Source: Mixophyes australis (Eukaryota > Chordata > Amphibia > Anura > Limnodynastidae). From it: DNA of 64,000 nt. A model generated the notes under the pieces. It was not told the DNA's origin. It saw nothing but the letters and a program-made list of their open reading frames with translations, and did not search any database. The DNA lies in contig JAVHZZ010000003.1 in the NCBI GenBank assembly GCA_036250195.1, positions 15,545,004-15,609,003 of the forward strand, written 5' to 3'. How positions within the stretch are numbered: the first letter of the stretch is position 1; each line of letters opens with the position of its first letter. Of the stretch, positions 22,561 through 33,907 are shown piece by piece. Position numbers and translations under genes: made by a program.

Positions 22561-24540
22561 CATCCCAGAAGTAGGCTTCACGCCAGTGAATTTAATTGCA
22601 TGCGTTTCATGTCTGAATGTAAATGACACTTATGACTTTCTTGGACTTGAAAGAGGAACAGGGGAAGGAAGGGGCAGACTAACGTAGGCCATTTAAAGAA
22701 AGGGCTTTATGACGCAGAAGCGGCGGATTCAGGTCTTGAGTTTCACGTGGGTACGTTTATTTTCAGCTGTATCATTTAAACCCACTACAGGGCAGATGTA
22801 AATACCGACTGATAGTGATGACTGACACAGCATAGTATTTGCTTTAAAAGATACACGTATGTACCACGTATGTACCACTTGCTGTCACAGAGCAAGTACG
22901 CAAGTAGGATAGACACTAAAATGCAGTGTATATACAGTACTTATTGAAAGCATCTTTAGTTATGTAATAAATGTAAACAAATTTTAAAATCTATATTTGA
23001 AATTTTATATTTATATAAATGATTATAATGTTTATAGTTGTTGTTTTATTTTATGATCAAAAAAAATGTTTATATGTTCTGATTTGACCTTTTATTGTAC
23101 ATAAGGTTGTGCGTATACTGCAGTTTGTTCTGTGTCTCTACATATGGCAAATACTGTGTAGGCAGCCAATACTTCCACCCAGAATCTTATGTAACTGTAT
23201 CTTGAGATAGGCTTGGATTTGAATACTGTTTTAGCTCTGTGCTCATTCTTTAAATGCAGCTTACGTGCAAGTTGTGTTCAGACTTGGATCAAGCACTATG
23301 TAACTTTTAATAGATTGTCACACCTTTTAGATTCATTTACTCAGTTTGGTGAGGTCTAATTTATATTATGACATGTCAGAAAACCTGTAAGTAAGAAGAG
23401 AAAAACCAAACAAAATCTGATTTTACTTTAACAAATATGGTTAAGGTTTTTTACCATCTAGTGTCCATTCCAATCCTTGAGATTTCTCAATTCTTCTTCT
23501 GGAGAGAGTTTTGTGGTAAGTATACCATTTTGGTGGATTATGACCAGGATGCCCAATCTGTATAGAATATTGTCTTCACTCAAAGCTGTGGTTAAAGGCC
23601 AGAAAAGTCTTCCTTCTGCCAACGTAGCAGGTGATATATTATGGTATATTCAGGGGTCCATCAAAGTTTCAGCTAAAGTAATTGATTGTTTGGCTGCCTC
23701 GATCAATTTTTATTTTGTGTGGAAAAGATGGACTGTAAGTAGGTTATGTCTGGGAGTTTCATCATGAGTCTATCAGGAGATCTTGATATAGTGATGATGG
23801 ACACATCCTTATAAATATTGCAGTCACATATTCATTTAGTTTTGCATTGATAACTGTATCTGTGTGTCCTAAATCTGTTTGGTAGATCCTTCAGCTTATC
23901 TTTTATCACATTCACATCTGTATTTGGGTCACAAGCAGGTTCTCTGTATTGCATACTGCCTAGTAGAATGACTCTGTATTTTATACTGGTCAAAAAAATG
24001 CCCTCTATATTCTGTATAGGTCTTTAAAAGTCACATGAATTTGGATGAATTTTGGCCAAAAATCCTTGAAATCCAGCATAAATCTTAAATCCTGTTTGGA
24101 AATAATAAATTTATTAGTGAGAGAGTGTGATTATACATACATACTGATTATTAAATTAACCAAAATAGAGATGGTGGATTTTCGTAAATCTTTTCCTTTG
24201 TTGGAGGGCATGTAGCTATTTTTTCCCTGCAAAGGACCTGATATTTCCATCACTGTTATGGTGTTAGAAGTGGGATCTCATCCTATACTTTCAATAGTGA
24301 ACATTTTGCACCTTTCAGTTGCACTTTTATGCAAAAGTACATTTCATGGCTCACTTCCACCAATGTTTTTCTAAATCATTTAAACACACAAAAGTGACAC
24401 ATGTAATAAAACATCGTTCGACTTTCATGTTTAATGTAAGATATAAATTAGGCTAAACTGAAATCCTTTTTTTTGGAGAAAAAAGGAAAGGTTTGAATTA
24501 ATGAAAGAGGTCGGCTAAAAGTAGTAGTCGATTTAAGGTT
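22560..24540. other. No gene recognised
   Basis: No supportable coding sequence. The 96-codon frame at 23477-23767 has no recognisable motif. Confidence 0.45.
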
Positions 24541-25446
24541 TCTATGTATACTGATTTTTCCAGGACATTCCCTATATCTCCCACTCAAAATCTTTAATGC
24601 ATATATTTATTCCCCCATAGATAAAACTGGTGATAAATCTAAATTAACAGGACTGAGTTAAGTCAAAGACTTAACTAAATATGTCCACACTACTCTCTTT
24701 CAATCCTGTGATGTAATGGAGTAAGTAACACTTTTTTATGCTAAACTCTGACACTTTAAAGCTGCAGTAAAGAAGGGATTTTAACTTCATGGTTCCTACC
24801 TGAAAAGTGTGGGGGATTAGTGGTCCTTAAATAAAAATATGTTTAAAAATACACAATTCAGATTAAACGCTACATTTCATTCCCAATCTTATGATGTGTA
24901 ACGGAAATTCTAATTAAAGTAAAAATATTGTCAATTAGGTTTTCTTTTTAAAATATATATTCCTTTGTTGTTTCATATATAATTTCTGCTTTGTGCACAT
25001 TAAGTCAGGTAGTGATGGGATGCTGTTGCTATAGGAAAAAATATCTGAAAAAAAATTGTGCTTACAAAAATAAGAGCACTTATTTGTTAAATCCTCATTT
25101 CCTGAATGTAGTAGGAGGGAGTAGAATATCTGCAGTTAACGCAATCATCAGAATGTTCAGCAGTACAGAGTATTTCGGGAGATGGGTGTTCTGATCTTTT
25201 GAGAGAGAGAGGCCAGTTCACTTATGTGATTACATGATGGAGGACAGAGCTGCATGTGTCCGTTCTATAATGCGATGAACTGAATCGAGGCCATCAGGAA
25301 ATCTCAGAATAATAGCTAGATAAAGTACAGAGTAGCGATGTAATGAACCAGTATAACTGATGAACATTCTGATGTCAAATGCACTTTTACATGGCACAAA
25401 GCTACACTTTATTTTTGAACAATCACATTTGTGTAGTGCTCAAAGG

Positions 25447-25452
25447 TTTATT
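25447..25452 (-). promoter_or_regulatory. Candidate polyadenylation signal of OR gene 1
   Basis: AATAAA on the minus strand, about 270 bp after the stop codon. It is kept at the same relative place (50344-50349) in the duplicate. Confidence 0.4.
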
Positions 25453-25719
25453 TAATTTATACCCTGTCTGAAAAAGGCATGAGCTTAACTTACGTGGTTG
25501 AAAGGTAATCCAAATAATATCAGTAATCACCTTTTTTGACATTCTTTGCATCTTCATTGTCCGATCAGCCATGGATGATCAATATTTCTAATTTGTCTGA
25601 TTATTGCACAGCACAGAGTAAAATTATGGTGATTTAGGAGGATATAAATCACAACACACACATTTCTGTACAGGAGTCAGGTCAGATGCACTGAATGTTT
25701 CTTGATTTGCCATAATGGT

Positions 25720-26649
25720 TTAAACATTTGAGTGCATTTTTGACAACACTTTCTTAAATGTTTCTTTAACTTCCCTGTTATTCAGACTGTAGATTAGAGG
25801 GTTCAGCATTGGAGATATAATAACATAAAAGATGGAACTATATTTCTCCTGATTGGTGGAGTACTGAGATGAGGGCCCAAAGTACATAAGCATCACTGTC
25901 CCAAAGTACAGAGCCACCACAGCTAGATGGGAAGTGCACGTGGAGAAAGCCTTAGACCTTCCTGCAGAGCGAATCTTTAACACAGAAGATATAATACAAA
26001 CATAGGACACTATAATAAACATAAGAGGGAGGAGAAGAGACATAAAACTGATGGAGAAAACCACAAGTTCTTGTGATGAAATATCGGTACATGATAGCTT
26101 TAGTACAGCCAACAACTCACACATGAAATGGTTGATCTGGTCGTAGCATATAGTAATCTGCAAGAAAAATGATGGAACAACACACATCATAAAGCTTGCA
26201 ATCAATATCAGTGTTGCCAGTTTATAACAAATGCTCAAATGCATAAGAGCAGAGTAATAGAGTGGTTGACAGATAGCAACATAGCGATCATAAGCCATGA
26301 GGGCAAGTAGAAGACACTCAGATCCCTCCACAAGAAGAATGACATATATCTGAATAACACATGGAATGGAGGTGATTGTCCTGTCAGTAGAAAAGAGGTC
26401 CGCTAATAACCTGGGTACAACAGTTGATGAATAACACAAGTCCAGAATGGATAACATACAGAGAAAGAAGTACATAGGGGTATGTAACTGAGGGTTGATT
26501 AAGAACATACACATTATAAGACCATTTCCAGTAACAGTTATGGTGTAGATAAGAAAAAATAGCACAAATAGTGCAGTGTTTATCTTTGGGTCCTTGGAAA
26601 ATCCCAGGAGAATAACTTTGTTGATAATTGTTTGGTTCTTGGTCAACAT
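25720..26649 (-). CDS. Olfactory receptor, class II type, intact (copy 1)
   Basis: Intronless 309-residue seven-transmembrane receptor, the usual OR length. It would sit in the cilia membrane of olfactory neurons and signal through Golf/cAMP. Visible motifs: N-glycosylation site NQT at residues 5-7; GN in TM1 (41-42); LHTPMYFFL (55-63); Cys97 and the extracellular-loop cysteines 168, 177 and 187; MAYDRYVAICQPLYY (118-132), with the DRY-type G-protein box; KAFSTCTSHL (233-242) at the start of TM6; PMLNPLIYSLNN (280-291) in TM7. The start MLTKNQT gives the typical short N-terminus. Frame and all key residues are intact. The paralogue at 50614-51543 differs at about 36 residues, none of them in residues 212-298. 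The ligand is unknown. Confidence 0.97.
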   Translation of the reverse strand: MLTKNQTIINKVILLGFSKDPKINTALFVLFFLIYTITVTGNGLIMCMFLINPQLHTPMYFFLCMLSILDLCYSSTVVPRLLADLFSTDRTITSIPCVIQIYVILLVEGSECLLLALMAYDRYVAICQPLYYSALMHLSICYKLATLILIASFMMCVVPSFFLQITICYDQINHFMCELLAVLKLSCTDISSQELVVFSISFMSLLLPLMFIIVSYVCIISSVLKIRSAGRSKAFSTCTSHLAVVALYFGTVMLMYFGPSSQYSTNQEKYSSIFYVIISPMLNPLIYSLNNREVKETFKKVLSKMHSNV

Positions 26650-26705
26650 CCTTCAATGTATGAAATACAGTATAAGAAATAGCATGAATAATTGTACCAT
26701 GTAGT

Positions 26706-27700
26706 ACAAAGTATTTGGCCATACACTAATTATATAAAAAGGGACTATAGTAAAATGTGGATACTTAGAGACTAGCTGGAAACTTTCATTCAAATATCGG
26801 TGTAAGATTTTTCATTATCATATAAGTCATTGGTTCCTTAGTCTCTAAATCATCCCAGATCTAAATTCTTTTTAATATACATGTAGAACATTTTAATAAA
26901 TTAAAAAAAAGAACAAAAAATAGACAATCCTACGGATGAGACAGAAACCATAATATTACTATAGATACACATTTTAAGAGAGGTGTAAAATGCATCCATG
27001 TAAGATGAGTTTTTGGGCACAACAAGTTTATTAAATCGAGAAGTTGAAGAACCACTTGAACACTATACTGAGACCGGTTCCAAAATGATCCAGGAGTCCG
27101 GTCTTTGACACCATTATAAGTGGGTGTATCAACTGGGTTACAATGATAATGAAGGAACATTCACAAAGTCATTTGTGTCAGAACCCCTTTATTTAATATT
27201 AAACTGTTCAATAGGTTCAGCCAGGAGACAACCCTGCTCAATATCCTTATCTTTCTAAAAGACAAACAGAAAGATGGTGACAAGCCTAGAAAAGGAGGGG
27301 GACAGTATAGGTCACCAGGTTAAACAAAATGTCTTAACTTGCTTCACCTTAACAGAATGCACAGATAGAGCCTCTCCTCCCTGGATAAGCCGAGGATTTC
27401 CTTCAATTAGCAGTATAGGAGACATTCACCCTTTCTACACCGCATGGATAGGACATTATCTTTCCTTCAGGAATGACAAGGTAAAAGCTGTCTCTTATTT
27501 TCAGAAATGAAATGTACCGAAGCTTCTCTTCCTCTCAGAATGCAGTCAAGGCCATGATGGACCTTGTATCTGGTAGAGGGCGCACTCCTTTCTATTTCAG
27601 CTTTAGACAAACATATAATGGTGCAGAGGGTACCCAGGAACATGTCTACAGATACAAATAACTGATACAAGCTTTCCTCTACTGGCAGTAGGTCTCAGCT
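26706..27700. other. Upstream flank of OR gene 1, no coding gene seen
   Basis: The sequence is shared with copy 2 (about 51940-52830), interrupted only by small indels. Short frames (26930-27160, 27274-27510) are not preserved as genes. It probably holds the promoter and any 5' untranslated exon, but no site can be fixed by eye. Confidence 0.45.
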
Positions 27701-27709
27701 TTCACCTGC

Positions 27710-28290
27710 ACAATTCAGGGCTCCCTCCAATAAAATCTTTAATTGGTCTCTATATTCATTTTTAGGGTCTTTATCAAGGAACACATAAAAAAAAACTGGA
27801 TCGTTGAAATGTTTATACACCTCAGCAAAATAATCATCCTTATTTAACAGGAAAACCCCTCTGTTTCTGCCTGTTTAATGACAATGGACAGATCCTCCTT
27901 TAATTCTAAATCTGGTAATAGCTGAATCCAACACAGATTTTTTTTAAATCCTTACATTTTTACAATGGATATCAATAGCTGGGCTGCTCTAATTAATAGG
28001 AAAAAATGTTGGTTTTATTTCTAAAACAGATCTCATTCTCTCCTTTTCCACATGTATGAATATCGAAAATTATTTTCTCAGAGTGGTTAGGCAAGACTGA
28101 AATATTGTCCTCTATCCAGAGATCTTCTAATGCATCCAAACAAATTTTATCTTGTTTTTTTTACAACAATACGGTCTAATTCATCATCATATTTCATTAC
28201 AGTTCTAGAAGTGAAATATTATTTACGATTTAAATTTAACCCTTTTTAAGAAGTTGTAACTCTGTATAAGGCATCAGAGATTTGACTTAT
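27710..28290 (-). pseudogene. Penelope-like element fragment, N-terminal RT region
   Basis: On the minus strand, about 27900-27730 reads, across frame changes, LPDLELKEDLSIVIK, then LLNKDDYFAEVYKHFNDPVF and DKDPKNEYRDQLKILL, matching the region around the ADKGGA-type motif of Penelope-like RTs. The upstream piece (28200-27960) is more decayed. It is absent from copy 2 of the duplication. It covers a different RT part from the element at 8590-10490. Confidence 0.65.
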
Positions 28291-28295
28291 TTCTT

Positions 28296-28450
28296 TAGCT
28301 ATCCCTCTCTCCATCCACAATATGTCTATCTCTCTCTTTATACTCTCCTACCCCAATCTCTCTCTATCCCTCCCTCCAGCCTCTCTTTATAGCTCCCTCT
28401 TGCTATCCCTCTCTACACACAATTCGTTCTCTCCCTCTCTTTTTCCTTCC
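28296..28450. repeat. CT-rich low-complexity tract
   Basis: Repeated CTCTCTTTATACTC and CCCTCTC-type units; it corresponds to a longer tract at 54185-54760 in copy 2. Confidence 0.8.
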
Positions 28451-28593
28451 TGATTTTAGGATAGAAATCCCTGCATATTTAAAAGAAAGAGTGCTGCAAC
28501 AACTCCTTTATCATGATTTATATATTGCATAATCCCAATAAAATATCATTGATGTTAGCAAGGCTTTAGTGTTCTAATTTATTGCAAGTAGAC

Positions 28594-28921
28594 CATAGTT
28601 GCCAACTCCCGGAAACTTGTTTCCGGGAGTGGAGGCGAGACTGGAGGGCAGGAGGGGGCGGGATGAGGCCAATCGCGTCATTTCGGCCCTGTCCCCCGCG
28701 AAACCGTAATTTGCGTCGCGGGGGGAGTGGGCCAAAATGACGCGATTGGCTTCGTCCCGCCCCCTCCTGCCCTCCAAAATGGCGTGATTCACCGAGAATC
28801 AAATGACGCGATTCTCGGTGAAATCCGGGATGTGGGAGAAATGCAATCTCCCCCGGGAGCCCGGGAGTCTGACCCGAATTTCGGGAGTCTCCCGGACTTT
28901 CCGGGAGAGTTGGCAAGTATG
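28594..28921. mobile_element. GC-rich hAT-type MITE, 328 bp, TSD AAGTAGAC
   Basis: The ends CATAGTTGCCAACTC and, inverted, CATACTTGCCAACTCTCCCG are terminal inverted repeats, and most of the element folds back on itself (for example GGCCAATCGCGTCATTT against AAATGACGCGATTGGC). An exact 8-bp direct repeat, AAGTAGAC, lies at 28586-28593 and 28922-28929, which is the hAT signature. The duplicated copy at about 54860 has the unfilled site, so the insertion came after the duplication. The open frames across it are hairpin artefacts. Confidence 0.93.
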
Positions 28922-29821
28922 AAGTAGACAGTAAGAGGATATACTTCAAGTATCTTACTGCAAGCGATGACACAGCTGGCAGTATGCTAACTCTGTGGAG
29001 ATCATATCTAACCACACATCAGGATTGTCATAAAGCAATTGACCAAATATGACGGTGTGTTGGGCGCTAATAAAATCCCCATGCCTATTATAAAACAATT
29101 GAAATTGTCTAGATCATTATTAACCATGTTGGTAAATGTGGTGGGAAATTGACCGACGATCAGACTATGTATGTTCAGCAATCAGCAACATTATCAGTTT
29201 GCAGTGATGCCGGAAGTGATCTGTCTGCCTGGTTCATGGCTGAATGACGAGATCTCAGCCAATCTGACCACCTATGTATGTTGCAAAAGTGGACACTGAT
29301 CCTGCTGCTCACACTGGCATTTCCAAAAAGTAAAATAAATGCTCTAAGATTTCACCTGTGTCTAAAAGTCACAATTGTGGTATAAATCCGTGTAACTGTG
29401 ACCTAGTCACTGCAATTACAACGTGAAAGTGTACAGTGTTAACATATTTGACTATTTGTAGTCACTTACCTTTTCCACCTAGACAAAACAGTTCATAGAA
29501 CTGTAACACAAATCAAGGGTATAAACATAAAACCCTACATGAGGTAATAAACCTTACAGAGGTAATACAACTTACAAGAGGTAATAAACAAAACACTAAA
29601 TGTAAAAGCAGTGTGGGTGTAAAATCACATATACTGTAGATCCGTCCACTTCCACTGGTGATCTTAGCCGACTATAAAGGATGTCACAAGAGCACTATCA
29701 TTATTTCTAAACTCTTGAGATTAATTATTGTCATTTAAATACAGACAAACAATATATACATAATATAATAACAAGGGAGCTTTAAGCAAATTGATGATAA
29801 TGATTCTAATTTTTCTTTTAA

Positions 29822-29823
<2 letters not shown>

Positions 29824-29865
<42 letters not shown>
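29824..29865. repeat. (AT)n microsatellite
   Basis: About 21 uninterrupted AT dinucleotides. Confidence 0.95.
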
Positions 29866-29868
<3 letters not shown>

Positions 29869-29979
29869 GAAGTAAACTAAAATTATTTTCTGTGTGTATA
29901 AATATATAAATGACTTATAGAATAAAAAAAATCATATAATATGTCTTTTCCATTTAATCTTGCATCTTCTTTAACTTCC

Positions 29980-32204
29980 CATGCACAATCGTCTTACTCA
30001 AAATGTACGTCTGTCTGTTAATTTCTCGCGAACAGCAAATCCTCAGCTGTACTGGAAGATTAAGCAAAAAGCCACTGTCCACTTAACTACAGAAATGTGG
30101 TCAAGAGGTACTAAAAAAATCAAAAGACTACATGATCATGACAGACCACTGAGCCTACATGACCATGACAGACCACTGAGCCACACTTGGCATTTTGACA
30201 TTCAGCGACTGCATGTAGAACATTAAAGCAGCTGTAAAAAATCATCTGCCATACTGTGAGGACAGCGGGATTGGAACCAAAGCTCACTAGATACCCGGAC
30301 CTCTAGGTTAACAGGTCACACAGGTAAGGAGACAGGAAAGAAATAACAATCCCTTTTATTAAACAAAGTGCACACTTATCAAAATACAACAGTGCTCCCC
30401 AAGGAGAAACTTGTTCCCCCACCAAATATATCAAGTGTCAGAAAATCACCAGTGCAAGTAAAAACTCCCCAGCAAAGTCCCCAGCAGATTACCTCCAAGC
30501 ACAGGCCAAGCTCCTGGTAATAAAAACTACAGGTGGCAATCCAAGTGGGCCAGGGTTTCTGATCCGTAATGTGGATCTATGTATCTTGCTTATCCCAGCA
30601 GCTCGGCCAACTCTTCATCAGCTTGGTGGGACCCTGGGTATTAGTCTCCCTACCGATGTAGGCTCACCAATTCCCCAGAATCTGCGAGTGTCTCCCGATG
30701 GAGTGGTGACAGAATCAGTCCAATCTGCTTCAAGAAGCTCCTGCTTCAAGCATTCCTTTCTGGCCCTGGCAGAATACGATTACTCCCAATAAGTCCAAAC
30801 TCAGTCCCTGCTCTCTCAAGATTCTCCAACAGCAACACCCCTCCCCCAGAGAGTTCCTTTTGTCCATTCTCACAGGACACCCGATCCTGGCCACTTCCCC
30901 GCTCATTGTCCTCTTGCAATTGGTAGTGTGAAGAGGTTGGGTGGTAACAGGGGTGTAAGTAGAGCATAACATCAGTGGTCTTCAACCTGTGGTCTTCAAT
31001 TCAGACTGTGTTGAAGAGTTGCTAGAACAATAGTTAGCAAACAGGGAGATAACAGAGTGTGCCACGGTTGTTCAATTGGTCCACTGAGGACAGACCAGGT
31101 TGGCACAATATTCCCAATATAAGGCCCGGGTATGTCACACATACCACCAACTGAAGCAAGTGGTAGTAGAATCCCACACTTTATATGCTACAGCGACTAG
31201 AGAAATAGCAACAAGCCATGAAGAGCTACACATCAAGCCAGGAGATAAGGTGAGGGGGGACATGTTACCTTGCTCCAGCACATTATAGAATCCTTATGTT
31301 TTATGCAAGCTAGTGAAACCATTTGAAAATGAAACAAATGAAGGGAGTTCAAACACTACCAGCCTGAATCAAGTCCTACCCTTAAACTAACTACTGGAAA
31401 AACTGAAGGAGGAAATGAAACTTAGTGATTATACAAAGTTTGTTGGCCTTGTAGATCAAGTCCTTTATTCGCTTCACCAGGACGCAAGGGTTTGCAGCAT
31501 TTTGGCAACCATACTCGATCCTAGGTGTAAGTCGTATGTCATGACTTTAATTCCAAATGACAGAAATCTTCTCCTTGTAAGCAAGTCGTCGGCTCAAGTT
31601 GCACATAACAAGTCCCCTGCTTCAGTTTCTCTTAAAAATGATAGTACCCGAAAAAAATATCCCTTTTGTAAGAGTCACACTGAGGATGAGTCACAGTACT
31701 ATGTGAAAGGTTATGACATCTGTTCAGGGTTAAAAAAATGCATAAATAATTTGACACCTCTACCATGGCTCAATCTGATGAACCTTGTATTAGTAGAATG
31801 ATGGAGGATTATTTAATGATAAAGTAGAAATTAGCATCTCAGTCAATCTCTTTGAATTCCAGGAAGAAAAAAAAATAGCTATACTTAAGCTGCCCACCAT
31901 GTAGTGTATACTTGGAAAGAGTGCTTAGCATAGCCGGGACATTGTGAGTGATTGTCGGAGGACATTACGTCCCAAAAATGTAGAGAAACTGGTGTTCATC
32001 AAAATGAACTGCAAATTGTATGAGGAATACTGTTCTTGCCACCAATTACAAAGAGAATCTGTAACACTAAAATCCAGTGGGGATGAACTAATAGTGTGTG
32101 ATGATGATGTTGACATCAGTGATGATGATGATGATGATGAGGGTGTTGACATTGTCACCATAGTGGAAGATGACCAGTTAGCCAAATGCCCGTTAGTTAA
32201 TTGA
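29980..32204 (+). pseudogene. Second hAT (ZBED-like) transposase copy, broken and interrupted by a solo LTR
   Basis: It follows the order of 10627-12642. 30025-30110 gives NFSRTANPQLYWKIKQKATV. 31415-31560 gives LSDYTKFVGLVDQVLYS and LDPRCKSYVMTL. 31920-32200 gives SDCRRTLRPKNVEKLVFIK, the hAT dimerisation domain, followed by an Asp-rich tail (ISDDDDDDEG) made longer here by GAT repeats. A 885-bp LTR insertion sits in the middle (30255-31139), and part of the catalytic region and several frames are lost. Confidence 0.82.
30255..31139 (-). mobile_element. Solo LTR, 885 bp, TSD CATAC (unnamed family)
   Basis: The insert runs TGTGAGGACAGC...TATGTCACA and is bounded by CATAC at 30250-30254 and 31140-31144, exactly interrupting hAT sequence that is continuous in the copy near 11480. 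An AATAAA on the minus strand at about 30355 suggests minus orientation. It is unrelated by eye to the large LTR family at 2085 and 35528. The 60-80-codon frames inside are chance. Confidence 0.88.
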
Positions 32205-33745
32205 AATAATCAAAATCACTGTCTATTCTCCACTCTCCAGTTTATCAAGCAACAGAAAAAATGTTCTCTTTTTTGGGGGCCCAAACAAATGAAGCACTTC
32301 AATGACAAAAGTGACAGTCCCTGATGCTGAAGTGCTTGGTTTGTTAAACTGTGTACATGTTCTTTTTCATATATGGGTGGGTGTCTTGGCCCAAAGACAA
32401 TTCCATCTTGCAGTATTTTACATTTTGGCTTCAGTCTATCATCTTGTGTAAATTGCGGTCATCAGCTTGACATTGATTTGATCAACATTCTGAAAGTTGA
32501 CACCATTAGGTCGACAATTCAGATGTTGAGAGTATTACTAGGTCAACAATTCACATGGTGGACAGTATTATTAGTTGGATAATTCAAATATGTTGACAGT
32601 GGGTTAGGGATAGGGTTAGGAATAGGGCTAGTGACAGGTTTAGGAACAGCAAAAGGGCTAGGGACAGGGCTGGGATGGATAGGACTAAGCAGTCCATAGC
32701 CCTGTACATAGTAGGGATAGGGATACGGACAGGGTTAGGGATAGGGCTAGGTACAGGGCTAGGATTAGAGATATTATTGGCAACATAATAAATATTACTG
32801 TCTACATTTCAATCGTCATCCTAATAACACTGTCACATGTCATTTTGTCGACTTTCCAACCCTGTCTATATTAGGGTGTATGCAATATTATGTCAAACAA
32901 GTAACTGTCGAACATATGTATCACATCTGAGTGGGAGGGCCCAAGGACCATTCCATTATGCTCCATTTAACATTATGCCCTTGGTCGATCAATTATCATC
33001 TTCTAAATGTCTACTGATACAAATGGCTGTCTAATGACTTCTTCTTACTGTAGCTTCACTGTCAATAATGGACACCCTCTATCACTCAAAAGGTATTATC
33101 TGCGTACTGTCTTTCAAGATTTTTATTATGCCTAAAGTTCACCATTGTCCTTCTACTTGTCCAAATGTCTACTGGTGCCACCGCTGTTCATCGAATGTGC
33201 TCTGATGCTGTAGTTGATGTCCCTCTCCAATGTGTTGCTGTTGCCCCTCTCCAGTGTGTCACATATGCTGCCTAACGGTTACCTACTTGGTGTTTCTTCT
33301 CTTTTAAATTGAAAATGTAATTGATCTAGACATTTTTGATGGGAATGATGAAGAGGGTGATGACATTGTCATTTGTCACCATTAACGAAGATGACCAACG
33401 TTATCCAAATGCCCACCTCTATGCTCCAGTTCAACAACCATCAATCCAAAAAAATGTGGGATCTTGTCGGGGCTCAAACAAATCAAGCACTTTAGCCAAA
33501 AGAGTGGAGATCCCTGTTGCTGAAGTGCTTGATTTGTTAAACTATGTGCATGTCCTTTTCAAAAGGACAATTCCATCTGCACCATTTAAACATTATACCT
33601 GTGGTCTATCATCATATGTTAAATGTCTTCTGATGCTGCTACTGGCCGTCTAATGACATCTGATTTTACTGCTGCTTCACTAGCCATGATACACGCCCTC
33701 TAACATTCCAAATGTAGTGTGCGCATAGTGTTTTTACATTTTTAT
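32205..33745. repeat. Rearranged hAT 3' region, three copies of one block
   Basis: The block with AAGTGCTTGRTTTGTTAAACT and GACAATTCCATCT appears at about 32250-32440 and 33430-33740, with a shorter piece at about 32930-33120. Around 33336-33400 part of the acidic-tail coding region is also repeated. It appears to be local duplication of the 3' end of the hAT copy just upstream. Confidence 0.6.
32588..32790. repeat. Telomere-like (TAGGGA/TTAGGG) degenerate repeat
   Basis: GGGTTAGGGATAGGGTTAGG and derived units (GGGCTAGGGACAGGGCTGG) run in two stretches around a GTCGACA-type segment. It is only loosely telomere-like and is an interstitial minisatellite. Confidence 0.7.
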
Positions 33746-33907
33746 ATCGTGGACCTTATTGTTTAATTTGTCTAATTAAGTTAATTTGTTATCCTTACAC
33801 ACCCCATACACTGCGTCCCACCCAACATAACCCCTACATACTATACTACACAAAAATACCCCAAACAACTTACACTTCTCTAATATAACATATTATGGTC
33901 ATAAGAT

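Larger units (their letters stand above)
24545..29940. repeat. Segmental duplication, copy 1 (with one OR gene)
   Basis: Long collinear similarity with 49418-55810 covers the OR gene, about 1.1 kb downstream of its stop and more than 3 kb upstream. Examples: GATTTTTCCAG near 24556 and 49430, ATACCCTGTCTGAAAAAGGC at 25461 and about 50359, and the block ending near AAAATCATATAATA at 29935 and 55795. Differences include a PLE fragment and a hAT MITE only here, and a LINE fragment only in copy 2. Confidence 0.88.

Noticed and set aside
26384..26722. 112-codon frame overlapping OR gene 1
   Set aside because: Alternative frame of the receptor gene; the same shadow exists at 51389-51775.
28566..29015. 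149-codon frame near OR gene 1
   Set aside because: It runs through the hAT MITE hairpin; frames on both strands come from its GC-rich arms.
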